The position numbers and the translations under genes were made by a program. Of a stretch of 44,971 bases of DNA, positions 1 through 7,349 are shown in pieces (position 1 is the first letter of the stretch; each line of letters opens with the position of its first letter). Where the stretch lies: NCBI RefSeq assembly GCF_000682675.1, contig NZ_AWFA01000018.1:1-44971 (forward strand), written 5' to 3'. Origin of the DNA: Hyphomonas pacifica (GTDB lineage Bacteria > Pseudomonadota > Alphaproteobacteria > Caulobacterales > Hyphomonadaceae). The notes under the pieces were generated by a model. That model saw only the letters and a program-made list of their open reading frames with translations, was not told where the DNA came from and made no database searches.

Positions 1-110
1 CCAGTCCGGCTTTAGGCGCAGGAGGAAAGACATAACAGAGAACGGAGTTTTGCACGCCTCCGCCGATACAGCCCCAAACACGGGACAAGGAAAACAGAAA
101 GGACAACTCC

Positions 111-527
111 ATGCCACGCCGTAAAGCCCGCATCAGAAACACGTTTCGCATGAAATTCATGTGGCGCTTCGCGGACGCGTCGCATTCAACCCATGTCAAA
201 TTCTTGCGCCGGATCGCCCGTAATATTCCGCAGGCGCGGGAATGGGTTGAAAGGTGCGTCTATGATCCGGATCTGGTTGCGGAAACATATGATCGTATCC
301 TGAGAGAGCTGGGGCCAAGGGAAGACGATTTCACCATTCAGTACAAAAAACTCATGGCTGCCGAGCGGGCCCGGACCGCCGCAGAAACAGATAAAACGCC
401 CCTGAGCCCCCATGACGCGCATGGGCCTCTGAATAGCCAGACACATGCTGGCTCGCATCCGGCGTCTGAACCCAGTGCAGAAAGTTCCGCCGAAGAACCC
501 CCTCGCCCCCGCGTCCTTTTCCTGTAA
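111..527 (+). CDS. Small basic hypothetical protein
   Basis: I do not recognise this 138-aa protein. The first 95 or so residues are rich in Arg and aromatic residues and look like a compact helical cytoplasmic domain. The remaining residues are low in complexity (Ser, Pro, Glu, His). The ATG at 111 follows GAAAGGAC at a suitable distance, so the start is credible. There is no signal peptide or membrane segment. The last 176 bp run antisense over the end of the smr gene, which is unusually long for a convergent overlap. The low-complexity tail may therefore be ordinary antisense sequence read until a chance stop. The N-terminal part looks real; the C-terminal part is uncertain. Confidence 0.5.
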   Translation: MPRRKARIRNTFRMKFMWRFADASHSTHVKFLRRIARNIPQAREWVERCVYDPDLVAETYDRILRELGPREDDFTIQYKKLMAAERARTAAETDKTPLSPHDAHGPLNSQTHAGSHPASEPSAESSAEEPPRPRVLFL

Positions 528-903
528 TCACCAGAACGCAGCGCGCGCCTTGCGTGCGGCTGCGGGTGACGAATTGCATCAGGCGCAGCTCTGCGGTCGT
601 CTGTGTCATGCCGTGCAGATCTATCGTCCCGGCCAGTTCCAGCCGGCCGCGGCGCACACGCTTTTCACCGCCGCGGTCAGCGGCTTTTGCCGTGGGCTTT
701 TGTTTGTCTTCCGCCTTGCCGGCCGCCGCGATCAATCCGTCAGCTGAATGTTTGCGCGGACGCATCGGATTGACCGGCCCGCCGGATTCAAGGGCGCGCT
801 CAAATTCTTCCAGATTTGCCGTAGGCGGACCAATCGGCTTTACCGTGCGTGCAACCCTGGCCCAGGCGCGGGATTCCTCAGGGGTCAGGCGGCGCTTGGT
901 CAT
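352..903 (-). CDS. Smr-domain protein
   Basis: This 183-aa protein has a charged N-terminal half (residues 1-90) and a C-terminal Smr (MutS2-related) domain. The domain shows the DLHG motif at residues 95-98, the TGKG motif at 127-130 and the HGGSGAFYL-type ending near residue 164. Smr domains are nucleic-acid endonuclease or binding modules. Stand-alone alphaproteobacterial versions of about this size are common and poorly characterised. The gene starts 3 bp after the mltA stop on the same strand, so the two are very probably co-transcribed. Its 3' end is covered antisense by the small ORF at 111-527. The family assignment is firm; the cellular role is not known. Confidence 0.88.
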   Translation of the reverse strand: MTKRRLTPEESRAWARVARTVKPIGPPTANLEEFERALESGGPVNPMRPRKHSADGLIAAAGKAEDKQKPTAKAADRGGEKRVRRGRLELAGTIDLHGMTQTTAELRLMQFVTRSRTQGARCVLVITGKGRGGEGVLRRNFLHWVQTPDASQHVSGYSEAHARHGGSGAFYLFLRRSGPARQP

Positions 904-906
904 GGC

Positions 907-2130
907 CTATGGCGCTGTCAGCTTCAGGGACGGATTGGCGACATTCTCATCCATCAGGCGCCGCGCCACCTTGCGCGGCAGGAACACCCACAGCCGGCCA
1001 GGCGCATTCATTGTGCCGGCGCGCTCGCCCGCTTCCTTGCCGGTCCCGAAATAGAGATCACCGCGCACGGCGCCCTTTATGGCGCCGCCCGTGTCCTGCG
1101 AAATCAACAGGCCCGCCCATTTGCCGCCCAGGCCTGGGGCTTCGGTCTCCACATACATCGGCACGCCCAGCGGGTGGATCGACGTGTCCACCGCCATGGA
1201 CGACAGCGGGGTCAGCGGAATGCCCTGCGCTCCTTCCGGGCCAAGCGACGGGTCGCCCTCCGGTAGCGCGCGGAAGAACACAAAGCGCGGATTGTGGTTC
1301 ATCGCCTTGCGCGTCTCAACAGGGCCGGCTCGGTCCATCCAGGCGCGGATGCCCTGCATGCTCGCCTCGCCTGCACTGATGCGGCCCGTCTCCATCAACC
1401 AGTTGGCAGTAGAGCCGAAACGGTGGCCATTATGCGCCGCATAGGCCGCTCGCACGGTTCGCCCGTCCGGGAAATGCAGGCGTCCACTGCCCTGGATCTG
1501 CAGGAAGAAGACATCCGCTGGGTGGGCATAGGCAATCGCCGTCACGCCATTTGTCGTGATGTCTGCCCGGGGTGGATAGGGCCGCAAACTACCATCCGGC
1601 ATACGCTGTTTCGGGTTCGCCCCATTCGGCACCAGATCCGCCGGCAGCGCCGGAACAGGTTCGGTGAAAGGAGGCGTCGGCGTGTAGCGCGCTTCATACA
1701 TCGGCTCGAAATAGCCGGTGAACCGGCTCTCACCCGTGGGAGAGGAGATTTCGACCGGCAGAAATTCGGCCTCCAGAATGGCCTTGGCGCTGGCATCATC
1801 CTCCGCCCTGTTGACCGCGTCACACACCGGCAGCCATTCGGCGACAAATCCGGCCCAGGGCGCCTTGGCGGACAGATAATCGCCCGCAGACCGGTCCTGT
1901 AGCTTCACACAGGATCGCTTGAACGCGCTGATCGGCAATTCAATCGGGGCCTCCTGCCAGTTCGGCAGGGCGGCAAAACTGCTTGGGCGCTCAATCGCCT
2001 CAACCTGTTTCGGCGGGGTGGAGACTTTCGGCGGAATATCCGGCACCACAGGGGACGGCGCAGGCGGCGGGGCACTCTGACAGGAGGCCAGAATGGTCAT
2101 CACAGACAGGCAAAGCAAACGGCGGAGCAT
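907..2130 (-). CDS. mltA: Membrane-bound lytic murein transglycosylase A (MltA)
   Basis: This is a 407-aa outer-membrane lipoprotein that cleaves peptidoglycan glycan strands to 1,6-anhydro-muropeptides. The N-terminus is a lipoprotein signal with lipobox LASC (Cys17), followed by a Pro-rich linker. The MltA domain follows, with TGYFEP at residues 138-143 and QIQGSGR at 211-217. The C-terminal 3D domain shows AVDTSIHPLG (313-322), QDTGGAI (345-351) and GDLYFG (357-362), which hold the conserved aspartates including the catalytic one. Length is normal for alphaproteobacterial MltA. The gene lies 70 bp downstream of the Tim44-like gene and 3 bp before smr, an arrangement common in this class. 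Confidence 0.95.
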   Translation of the reverse strand: MLRRLLCLSVMTILASCQSAPPPAPSPVVPDIPPKVSTPPKQVEAIERPSSFAALPNWQEAPIELPISAFKRSCVKLQDRSAGDYLSAKAPWAGFVAEWLPVCDAVNRAEDDASAKAILEAEFLPVEISSPTGESRFTGYFEPMYEARYTPTPPFTEPVPALPADLVPNGANPKQRMPDGSLRPYPPRADITTNGVTAIAYAHPADVFFLQIQGSGRLHFPDGRTVRAAYAAHNGHRFGSTANWLMETGRISAGEASMQGIRAWMDRAGPVETRKAMNHNPRFVFFRALPEGDPSLGPEGAQGIPLTPLSSMAVDTSIHPLGVPMYVETEAPGLGGKWAGLLISQDTGGAIKGAVRGDLYFGTGKEAGERAGTMNAPGRLWVFLPRKVARRLMDENVANPSLKLTAP

Positions 2131-2200
2131 ACCGCCACTTATGGCTTGCTTCAGGTCAGTCTGTCACGCCCCAGATGTCGGACGTACAGCAGAAGATGGC

Positions 2201-2815
2201 CTAATTGGCCTCTTCCACATCATCGAGGATCCAGTTCGGATCCGTTCCGGTCACATCGCGCATGAAGGCCCACAGCTCTTTCGCCGTGCGCGTCGTCTCG
2301 CCATCGCCCAGTTCGGCTTCATAGCGGACCCAGACGCGCGCCATCTTGCCGTCCAGCTCTGCGCTTTCGATCTCGGCCTTCTTGATGCGAAGAAGATCAA
2401 AAGCGGGCGTGTTGTTAGCTTCGCGATCGCTAATCGCCTGATCCCAGGCTTCATACACGTCATCATCCAGCAATGGACGCAAAGTCTCCCGGTCCCCCCG
2501 GGCAAAGGCCCCGACAATCATCGTATAGGCGGCCCGGGCCCCGCGCATGAAATCCGGCTCATTGAACCGGCGGTCAGCATTATAGATCTCTTCCATTCCA
2601 CCCGCGGCAGGACCGGTAAAGATCGGTGTTTCCGGCTCAGCCGGCTGCATGGGCCGGTCCAGAGGCGTGACGGGACTATCGCTGCGCTTCGCAGACGGTT
2701 CTGTCCGGCGCATGGGCGTGTCGTCTTCCCCCTTCCCCAGTACGGTGTAGAGACGGAAAAGAACAAACAGCGCAATCGCTGCAAGAATGATTACCTGGAC
2801 CACAGGATCGAACAT
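2201..2815 (-). CDS. Tim44/TimA family protein
   Basis: This 204-aa protein has one N-terminal membrane segment (about residues 4-22), a charged Pro-rich linker (about 25-80) and a C-terminal Tim44-like domain (about 85-200). The family contains the matrix subunit of the mitochondrial import motor; alphaproteobacterial members, called TimA, are membrane-anchored proteins of unclear function. The gene is divergent from secB across about 134 bp and upstream of mltA-smr on the same strand. This setting next to the export chaperone SecB is typical of Caulobacterales and relatives, and hints at an envelope or protein-transport role, but that is inference. Confidence 0.87.
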   Translation of the reverse strand: MFDPVVQVIILAAIALFVLFRLYTVLGKGEDDTPMRRTEPSAKRSDSPVTPLDRPMQPAEPETPIFTGPAAGGMEEIYNADRRFNEPDFMRGARAAYTMIVGAFARGDRETLRPLLDDDVYEAWDQAISDREANNTPAFDLLRIKKAEIESAELDGKMARVWVRYEAELGDGETTRTAKELWAFMRDVTGTDPNWILDDVEEAN

Positions 2816-2949
2816 AAGGACGGAATATCCTCCAAAGAAGTGTCTGGTATTCTAGATAGGGTGAACGGCCCTGTCATGCCAGTGATACATTGCGCGTTAA
2901 GGGGCCGCATGCTAGGCGGCGCGACGTCAAGTGTAGAGGGAGAACAAGC
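2816..2949. promoter_or_regulatory. Divergent promoter region timA-like / secB
   Basis: This 134-bp gap separates two divergent genes, so it must carry both promoters. A GAGGGAGAACAAGC stretch immediately before the secB ATG at 2950 provides its ribosome binding site. I cannot assign -35/-10 boxes confidently. Confidence 0.45.
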
Positions 2950-3450
2950 ATGACAGATGCCAGCACACCGGAAAACCCCCAGCCGCAGGGCACCGGCCAA
3001 GAGGCGCCGTCCATGCGGGTGCTTGGTCAATATGTCAAAGACCTGTCCTTCGAAAATCCGGGCCATGGCCCTGTTCAGGCCCAACCGAACATTGATCTCG
3101 GTATTGATGTTGGCGCGACACCTCACGCCGACGGGAATGGCCTTTTCGAAGTTTCCCTGAAACTGTCCGCCAAGGCGACATCCGAGCAAACTGTGCTGTT
3201 CCTCTGTGAACTTGAATATGCCGGCCTGTTTCAGCTGCAAACAGTCCAGCAGAACCAGATCGAGCCCATGCTTCTGATCGAATGCCCGCGCCTCCTCTTC
3301 CCGTTCGCGCGTCGCATCATTGCAGAGATCACACGCGAAGGCGGCTTCCCGCCGCTGCTGATCGATCCGGTAGATTTTGTTCAACTCTACCAGGCCCAGT
3401 ATCAGCGCGCCGCTGAGCAATCTGCTCAAAACGGCACCGGCCAGGCCTGA
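2950..3450 (+). CDS. secB: Protein-export chaperone SecB
   Basis: SecB is a homotetrameric cytosolic chaperone that keeps preproteins unfolded and hands them to SecA for Sec-dependent export. The 166-aa product has the family core from about residue 22 (MRVLGQYVKDLSFENP) through LLIECPRLLFPFARRIIAEITREGGFPPLLIDPVDF, with the Gln-rich C-terminus usual in alphaproteobacteria. I start it at 2950 because the ATG there follows a GAGGGAGA ribosome binding site; the in-frame upstream extension is Arg-rich and unlike SecB. The gene is convergent with dnaQ: the secB stop ends at 3450 and the dnaQ stop begins at 3451. Confidence 0.97.
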   Translation: MTDASTPENPQPQGTGQEAPSMRVLGQYVKDLSFENPGHGPVQAQPNIDLGIDVGATPHADGNGLFEVSLKLSAKATSEQTVLFLCELEYAGLFQLQTVQQNQIEPMLLIECPRLLFPFARRIIAEITREGGFPPLLIDPVDFVQLYQAQYQRAAEQSAQNGTGQA

Positions 3451-4152
3451 TCAGCAGACCTTTTTCCAGATCGCGTCGTCGCCCAGGCTCACAATGAAGG
3501 CTTCATGGGCGGCGCGCTCTTCCTCAGTGATGGATGAGGCAAGTGGTTGAGGCCTTTGCTTTGCTGTCCGTTTCCGAGACCCCAAATCCCTTTCCTCTGC
3601 CGTCTCGAACGAGAAGGCCCGCGCGCGACCGCCTAGCAATTCCAGATACACGCTGGCCAACAGCTGGCTGTCGAGCAGAGCGCCGTGGAATGTCCGGCTT
3701 TCGAGCGAAATATCATAGCGTCGGCAAAGTGCATCCAGACTGGCCGGGGCGCCGGGATATTTCTTGCGCGCCATGGCGGCCGTATCAATCCAGCGCTCTT
3801 CCGGAATCGGCGGACGCCCGCAGCGCTCCAGCTCCATATTGATAAAGCCCCGGTCAAACCCGGCATTGTGCGCAACAATCGTCGCGTCGCCCAGGAATTC
3901 CAGGAAAGCATCGACGACTTCCGGATGCTCAAAATAGGGGGCATCTTTCAGATGCTCATCCGTGATGCCGGTGATACGGACCGTGTCTTCAGAAACGGAT
4001 CGCTTCGGATTAATCAGTACACGAAACGTACGCCCGGTCGCAATGTGGTTCAGCATTTCCACTGCGCCAATTTCGATGACCCGGTCCCCGTCAGCAGGGT
4101 TCAGACCGGTTGTTTCGGTATCGAATGCGATTTCGCGAATAACATCACTCAT
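3451..4152 (-). CDS. dnaQ: DNA polymerase III epsilon subunit (3'-5' proofreading exonuclease)
   Basis: This 233-aa DEDDh exonuclease proofreads within the replicative polymerase core. Exo I is FDTETTG, with metal ligands Asp11 and Glu13. Exo II is HNAGFDRGF, with Asp100. Exo III is HGALLD, with His156 and Asp161. The C-terminal tail, which binds the polymerase alpha subunit, is present and ends in the family-typical DAIWKKVC. The gene is the last of a leftward operon; its ATG overlaps the coaE stop by 4 nt, indicating translational coupling. The dnaQ-coaE-aroE-maf order next to the origin is shared with Caulobacter and relatives. Confidence 0.96.
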   Translation of the reverse strand: MSDVIREIAFDTETTGLNPADGDRVIEIGAVEMLNHIATGRTFRVLINPKRSVSEDTVRITGITDEHLKDAPYFEHPEVVDAFLEFLGDATIVAHNAGFDRGFINMELERCGRPPIPEERWIDTAAMARKKYPGAPASLDALCRRYDISLESRTFHGALLDSQLLASVYLELLGGRARAFSFETAEERDLGSRKRTAKQRPQPLASSITEEERAAHEAFIVSLGDDAIWKKVC

Positions 4153-4760
4153 GCGTCACTCTCTTCCTCAGCCAGGCGATTCATCAGGCGCACTATGGCC
4201 TGAACACAGTCGCGTGCAAATTCGAAACCATGAGCAGTGGAGATAATGAAATCTGCCTTGGCGCGCTTATCCGCATCCGGCATTTGCCGCGCGAGAATGG
4301 ACTCGAATGTCTCCGCCGTCATGCCGGGGCGGGAGAGCACCCTTTCGCGCTGCACCTCTGCCGGGGCGCTTACAACCGCGACATAATCGCAATAGGCATA
4401 TCCGCCCGCTTCATAAAGCAGCGGAATATCCAGCACAATGAAGGGTGCGCCGGATTTGTGCGCAGTATCCCGAAAGTGTTTCTGCGCATCGCCGGCGAGT
4501 GGATGGACGATTTTTTCCAGCGTCTTCATCGCTTCAGAATCATTCAGAACGCGCGTGCGCAGCGCAGTGCGGTCAATCGCGCCATCCTTGGTGACACCGG
4601 GAAAGGCCGCCTCAACCGGGGCAACCGCAGCGCCGTCCTTGGCATAGAGCGCGTGCACTTCGGCATCAGCGTCATAGACGGGCACGCCTTCCTCGCGGAA
4701 GAGTTCTGCTGTCGCGGATTTACCCATTCCTATGGAACCTGTCAGTCCAAGGACAATCAT
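4149..4760 (-). CDS. coaE: Dephospho-CoA kinase
   Basis: CoaE phosphorylates dephospho-CoA at the 3'-hydroxyl, the last step of coenzyme A synthesis. The 203-aa protein starts [19 protein letters not shown], with the P-loop GSIGMGKS at residues 8-15, and has the acceptor-site stretch [13 protein letters not shown] prefer the start at 4760, not the upstream in-frame ATG at 4787, because it gives the conserved N-terminus and creates a 4-nt ATGA overlap with the aroE stop (4757-4760). The same overlap logic links it to dnaQ downstream. Confidence 0.95.
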   Translation of the reverse strand: MIVLGLTGSIGMGKSATAELFREEGVPVYDADAEVHALYAKDGAAVAPVEAAFPGVTKDGAIDRTALRTRVLNDSEAMKTLEKIVHPLAGDAQKHFRDTAHKSGAPFIVLDIPLLYEAGGYAYCDYVAVVSAPAEVQRERVLSRPGMTAETFESILARQMPDADKRAKADFIISTAHGFEFARDCVQAIVRLMNRLAEEESDA

Positions 4761-5572
4761 GTCGTGGCCTCCACCAGCTTGCGACAACGCTCCTGTGCGG
4801 ACACCATATCCGGCAACACGCCGAACCAGTGTTCAAAACTGAACGCCGCCTGCGCCACCAGCATACCAATTCCATCGACAGGCTTCCAATCCTGCGCGCT
4901 TGCCGCATCCAGCATAGGTTTTGCCGCCTTGCCATAGGAAATATCGTAGAAGATACGGGACTTGCCATCAGGCATTTCAAGCGCCCCGCCTGAATGCCCG
5001 AGGCTGAGCGTATTGATCACAATATCCGCCTCACCCATGGCCGCAACAGCCTGGTCCAGGCTGCAGATTTCCGCTTCGATATTCAGATGGTTCGTCATTT
5101 CCTCTGCGCGTGAAACAGTCCGATTACAGATTGTCAGCTCTGCACGCATATCGGAGATAGCAAGTGCCACAGCGCGGGCTGCGCCCCCTGCCCCCAGCAG
5201 ACACACATGCTGGCCGGAAATATCAATATCAATCTGGCCAAGCGTTTCGGCAAATCCCGGCGCGTCAGTATTCTCTGCGTGCCAGCCACCCTTCTTCAAA
5301 TGGATCAGCGTATTCGCCGCGCCAATACGGCGCGCGACATCACTGACCGTTTCAGAGAGCGACAGGGCTTTTTCCTTGTGCGGCAAAGTTATGTTCAGAC
5401 CCTTTGCGCCGCGCGACTCCAATGTCTTGAGCCCTTCGTCCAGTTCGCCTTTGGCAACGTGCAGGGCTTCATAGGTCGCATCGATTCCATGCTCGCGAAT
5501 CCATGCCTTGTGAATCACAGGCGACAAAGAATGTGACACCGGATCGCCAACAACACCATACAGCAAGGTCAT
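4757..5572 (-). CDS. aroE: Shikimate dehydrogenase
   Basis: AroE reduces 3-dehydroshikimate to shikimate with NADPH in aromatic amino acid synthesis. The 271-aa product has the substrate-binding SHSLSP motif near residues 13-18, the catalytic lysine in NITLPHK (Lys66), NT at 87-88 and the NTDAPG motif with Asp103. The Rossmann signature GAGGAARA lies near residue 127. Both ends overlap neighbours by 4 nt (maf upstream, coaE downstream), so it is embedded in a translationally coupled operon. Confidence 0.96.
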   Translation of the reverse strand: MTLLYGVVGDPVSHSLSPVIHKAWIREHGIDATYEALHVAKGELDEGLKTLESRGAKGLNITLPHKEKALSLSETVSDVARRIGAANTLIHLKKGGWHAENTDAPGFAETLGQIDIDISGQHVCLLGAGGAARAVALAISDMRAELTICNRTVSRAEEMTNHLNIEAEICSLDQAVAAMGEADIVINTLSLGHSGGALEMPDGKSRIFYDISYGKAAKPMLDAASAQDWKPVDGIGMLVAQAAFSFEHWFGVLPDMVSAQERCRKLVEATT

Positions 5573-6165
5573 GAGGGCACTACCTTCCGAACACGCAGAT
5601 AATCAAGCAGGGGCAAAAGCGGTAGACCGAGAATGGAGAAATAATCGCCTTCGATGCGCGTAAACAATTGTGCCCCCAAGCCTTCCAGCTGGTACGCGCC
5701 CACTGTGGACAAGAGCGGCGCGCCGACCTTTTCGACATAGTCTTCGATAAAGTCTTCGCTCAGCACACGCATGGTAAGCTTCGGCCGCGCCAGATAGCGC
5801 CAGACCGGTTCACCATTTTCGGAAATGACAATCCCTGTTTCCAACGTGTGCGTCTTACCGGACAGTTTACGCAAATGGTCGCGCGCACCCTCCAGATCCA
5901 CGGGCTTGTCGAAGGCTTCATTCTCCAGCGACAGCATCTGATCACAGCCAATGATCAGACCGTTTTCTCGCATCGAAACTTTCATGGATTTCATCTCGGC
6001 CAGCTTCATGGCCTGATCACGCACGGACATGTTCTCGGCCCGGAATGCAGCCTTGGCAGCATCCTCATCCACGTTGGGCTTGATGGTTTCGGCTTCCACA
6101 CCCGCAGCGGTCAACACGGCGCGCCGACTCTGGCTGCCGGAAGCGAGAATAATGCGTGGGCTCAT
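5569..6165 (-). CDS. maf: Maf/YceF-family nucleotide pyrophosphatase
   Basis: Maf proteins hydrolyse non-canonical or modified nucleoside triphosphates; some members inhibit septation when overproduced. The 198-aa protein begins with the family signature ILASGSQSRRAVL and has GCDQMLSL (about 73-80) and STVGAYQLEGLG in the C-terminal half. Which sub-family substrate (dTTP/UTP or m7GTP) it prefers cannot be settled by eye. The ATG at 6165 overlaps the ppsR stop by 4 nt. Confidence 0.93.
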   Translation of the reverse strand: MSPRIILASGSQSRRAVLTAAGVEAETIKPNVDEDAAKAAFRAENMSVRDQAMKLAEMKSMKVSMRENGLIIGCDQMLSLENEAFDKPVDLEGARDHLRKLSGKTHTLETGIVISENGEPVWRYLARPKLTMRVLSEDFIEDYVEKVGAPLLSTVGAYQLEGLGAQLFTRIEGDYFSILGLPLLPLLDYLRVRKVVPS

Positions 6166-7007
6166 ACTTGTGCTTTCCGTTCGTTCAGCAGGTTCAGGAT
6201 CGCGGCAGCCGTTTCCTCAACCGAGCGGCGGGACACATCAATGGTCTTCCACTTGTTGCGTTGGAAAAGGCGGTTGGCCTGGGTCACCTCATCGCGCACG
6301 GCCGCTTCATCGGCATAGATGGTGTGTTCATCTTGATCCAGCGAGATCAGGCGCTGACGGCGGATCTGCACAAGGCGCTCTGCGCTGATCTTCAGGCCAA
6401 TGATCAGCGGGCCCTTCGGTCCGAGCTTTTCAATAAAAGGCGGCAGCGGCACGCCCGGAACCAGAGGAATATTCCCCGCCTTCACCTTGCGGTTTGCCAG
6501 ATACACACAGGTCGGCGTCTTGGATGTGCGGCTGACCCCCAGCAGGATAACGTCCGCGCCGACCAGCCCGTCAACATTCTGGCCATCATCATGCGCGAGT
6601 GTGAAATTGATTGCTTCCATCCGTTCGAAATAGTCATCATCCAGCGCGTGCTGGCCGGCAACTTTCTGGTTGGCCGAAATGCCGAGGTGGCGGCCCAGCA
6701 TGGCGATCGACGCATCCAGAACGGGCAGCGTCGCCACACCATGCTCACGACAGAAGGATTCCAGCTTCTGGCGCAGGACTTCATCAGAGATCGTGTACCA
6801 GACAACGCCGGGTGCGGCCTCTATCTCCCGCATCACGCGTTCCAGCTGGCGCTCGGAGCGGACGAGATAATAATTGTGTTCAAGCGGCTGTACGTTTTCG
6901 AACTGTGCACAGGCCGCTCGCTGAATCGCATTAAGGGTCTCACCCGTACTGTCAGACACGAGGTGGACATTGAAATAAATGCTGAAGCGCTGAGGGGTCG
7001 TATTCAT
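6162..7007 (-). CDS. ppsR: PPDK regulatory kinase/phosphorylase (DUF299)
   Basis: This 281-aa member of the DUF299 family is a bifunctional kinase and pyrophosphorylase that controls pyruvate phosphate dikinase or PEP synthase. The nucleotide-binding loop GVSRTSKT lies at about residues 157-164. I start it at 7007 because MNTTPQRFSIYFNVHLVSDS matches the usual N-terminus and an AGGGGGT ribosome binding site precedes it. A longer frame opens at 7070 but would run through the origin repeats. The gene is first in the leftward operon ppsR-maf-aroE-coaE-dnaQ and abuts the putative origin on the same side as the DUF299 gene in Caulobacter. Confidence 0.93.
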   Translation of the reverse strand: MNTTPQRFSIYFNVHLVSDSTGETLNAIQRAACAQFENVQPLEHNYYLVRSERQLERVMREIEAAPGVVWYTISDEVLRQKLESFCREHGVATLPVLDASIAMLGRHLGISANQKVAGQHALDDDYFERMEAINFTLAHDDGQNVDGLVGADVILLGVSRTSKTPTCVYLANRKVKAGNIPLVPGVPLPPFIEKLGPKGPLIIGLKISAERLVQIRRQRLISLDQDEHTIYADEAAVRDEVTQANRLFQRNKWKTIDVSRRSVEETAAAILNLLNERKAQV

Positions 7008-7121
7008 ACCCCCTGTGTTGCCGAGGTTGGCGAAACACACAAGACCTGTGAGTCGCCTGTGGATAGCCATTTTTCCCCAACTGGATTCACAATTGACTCA
7101 CAGGAGGCAGAATCCGACTCC

Positions 7122-7136
7122 TTAAGAATCCCTTTA
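7122..7136 (+). promoter_or_regulatory. Candidate CtrA site (TTAA-N7-TTTA)
   Basis: TTAAGAATCCCTTTA departs from the CtrA consensus TTAA-N7-TTAA by one base in the second half-site. The N7 spacer contains a GANTC site. It is centred 44 bp left of the perfect site. Confidence 0.5.
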
Positions 7137-7165
7137 TGTTCGACTCTGTGAGTCCCGCTAAGGTG

Positions 7166-7180
7166 TTAACCCCTCATTAA
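7166..7180 (+). promoter_or_regulatory. CtrA box (perfect TTAA-N7-TTAA)
   Basis: TTAACCCCTCATTAA is an exact CtrA binding consensus in the middle of the putative origin. In Caulobacter, phosphorylated CtrA bound to such boxes silences the origin in swarmer cells. Regulation here by the same route is inferred. Confidence 0.75.
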
Positions 7181-7198
7181 CCCTGTCGCGGCGGGTAG

Positions 7199-7213
7199 TT
7201 AATGAAACCTTAC
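7199..7213 (+). promoter_or_regulatory. Candidate CtrA site (TTAA-N7-TTAC)
   Basis: TTAATGAAACCTTAC has one mismatch to the CtrA consensus. It is centred 33 bp, about three helical turns, right of the perfect site, so dimers on the two could stack on one DNA face. Confidence 0.5.
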
Positions 7214-7349
7214 CCGGGTGCGACACCCTGTGACTCACCTGTGGAATTAGCTGGACAATTCCTGTGTGTGGCCTTTCTCCACGAATTACACGGTCTAATA
7301 GTTATAAGCGCCCTGTCGGGCTTTGTTTGAATTTGGAATGGATGGGGCG

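Larger units (their letters stand above)
7050..7236. promoter_or_regulatory. Cluster of nine GANTC (CcrM methylation) sites
   Basis: GANTC sites occur at 7050, 7084, 7095, 7110, 7116, 7126, 7142, 7150 and 7232 (first base of each). Eight fall within 105 bp, where about 0.4 would be expected by chance. CcrM methylates GANTC once per cell cycle in Caulobacterales and Rhizobiales, so this stretch would switch between fully and hemi-methylated as the fork leaves. Several sites lie inside the CCTGTGAGTC/CCTGTGACTC repeats. Confidence 0.8.
7045..7270. repeat. CCTGTG-based DnaA-box-like repeat array
   Basis: The hexamer CCTGTG occurs at 7012, 7045, 7056, 7227, 7238 and 7261 on the plus strand and at 7099-7104 on the minus strand, with a variant TCTGTG at 7145. 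Two composite units are near-identical: CTGTGAGTCGCCTGTGGAT (7046-7064) and CTGTGACTCACCTGTGGAA (7228-7246). Each places two TGTG elements 11 bp apart. The second half of the first unit, TGTGGATAG, matches the DnaA box TGTGGATAA at 8 of 9 positions. I read the array as strong and weak DnaA boxes; direct DnaA binding is not shown. Confidence 0.6.
7008..7349. other. Putative chromosomal replication origin (Cori-type)
   Basis: This is the largest non-coding gap near the parAB cluster. It lies between divergent ppsR and hemE, the same pair that flanks the Caulobacter crescentus origin. Visible elements: nine GANTC sites in 7050-7236; a perfect CtrA site TTAA-N7-TTAA at 7166-7180 with two one-mismatch sites on either side; a DnaA-box-like TGTGGATAG at 7058-7066; and seven copies of the hexamer CCTGTG between 7012 and 7266. 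The right part (7245-7310) is more AT-rich and could unwind. Genes on both sides are transcribed away from it, and parS sites lie 7 kb to the right. Origin activity is inference from synteny and motif content. Confidence 0.78.

Noticed and set aside
7008..7070. N-terminal extension of ppsR to 7070
   Set aside because: It adds 21 residues unlike the family and would place coding sequence over the DnaA-box-like repeat; the ATG at 7007 has a good ribosome binding site.
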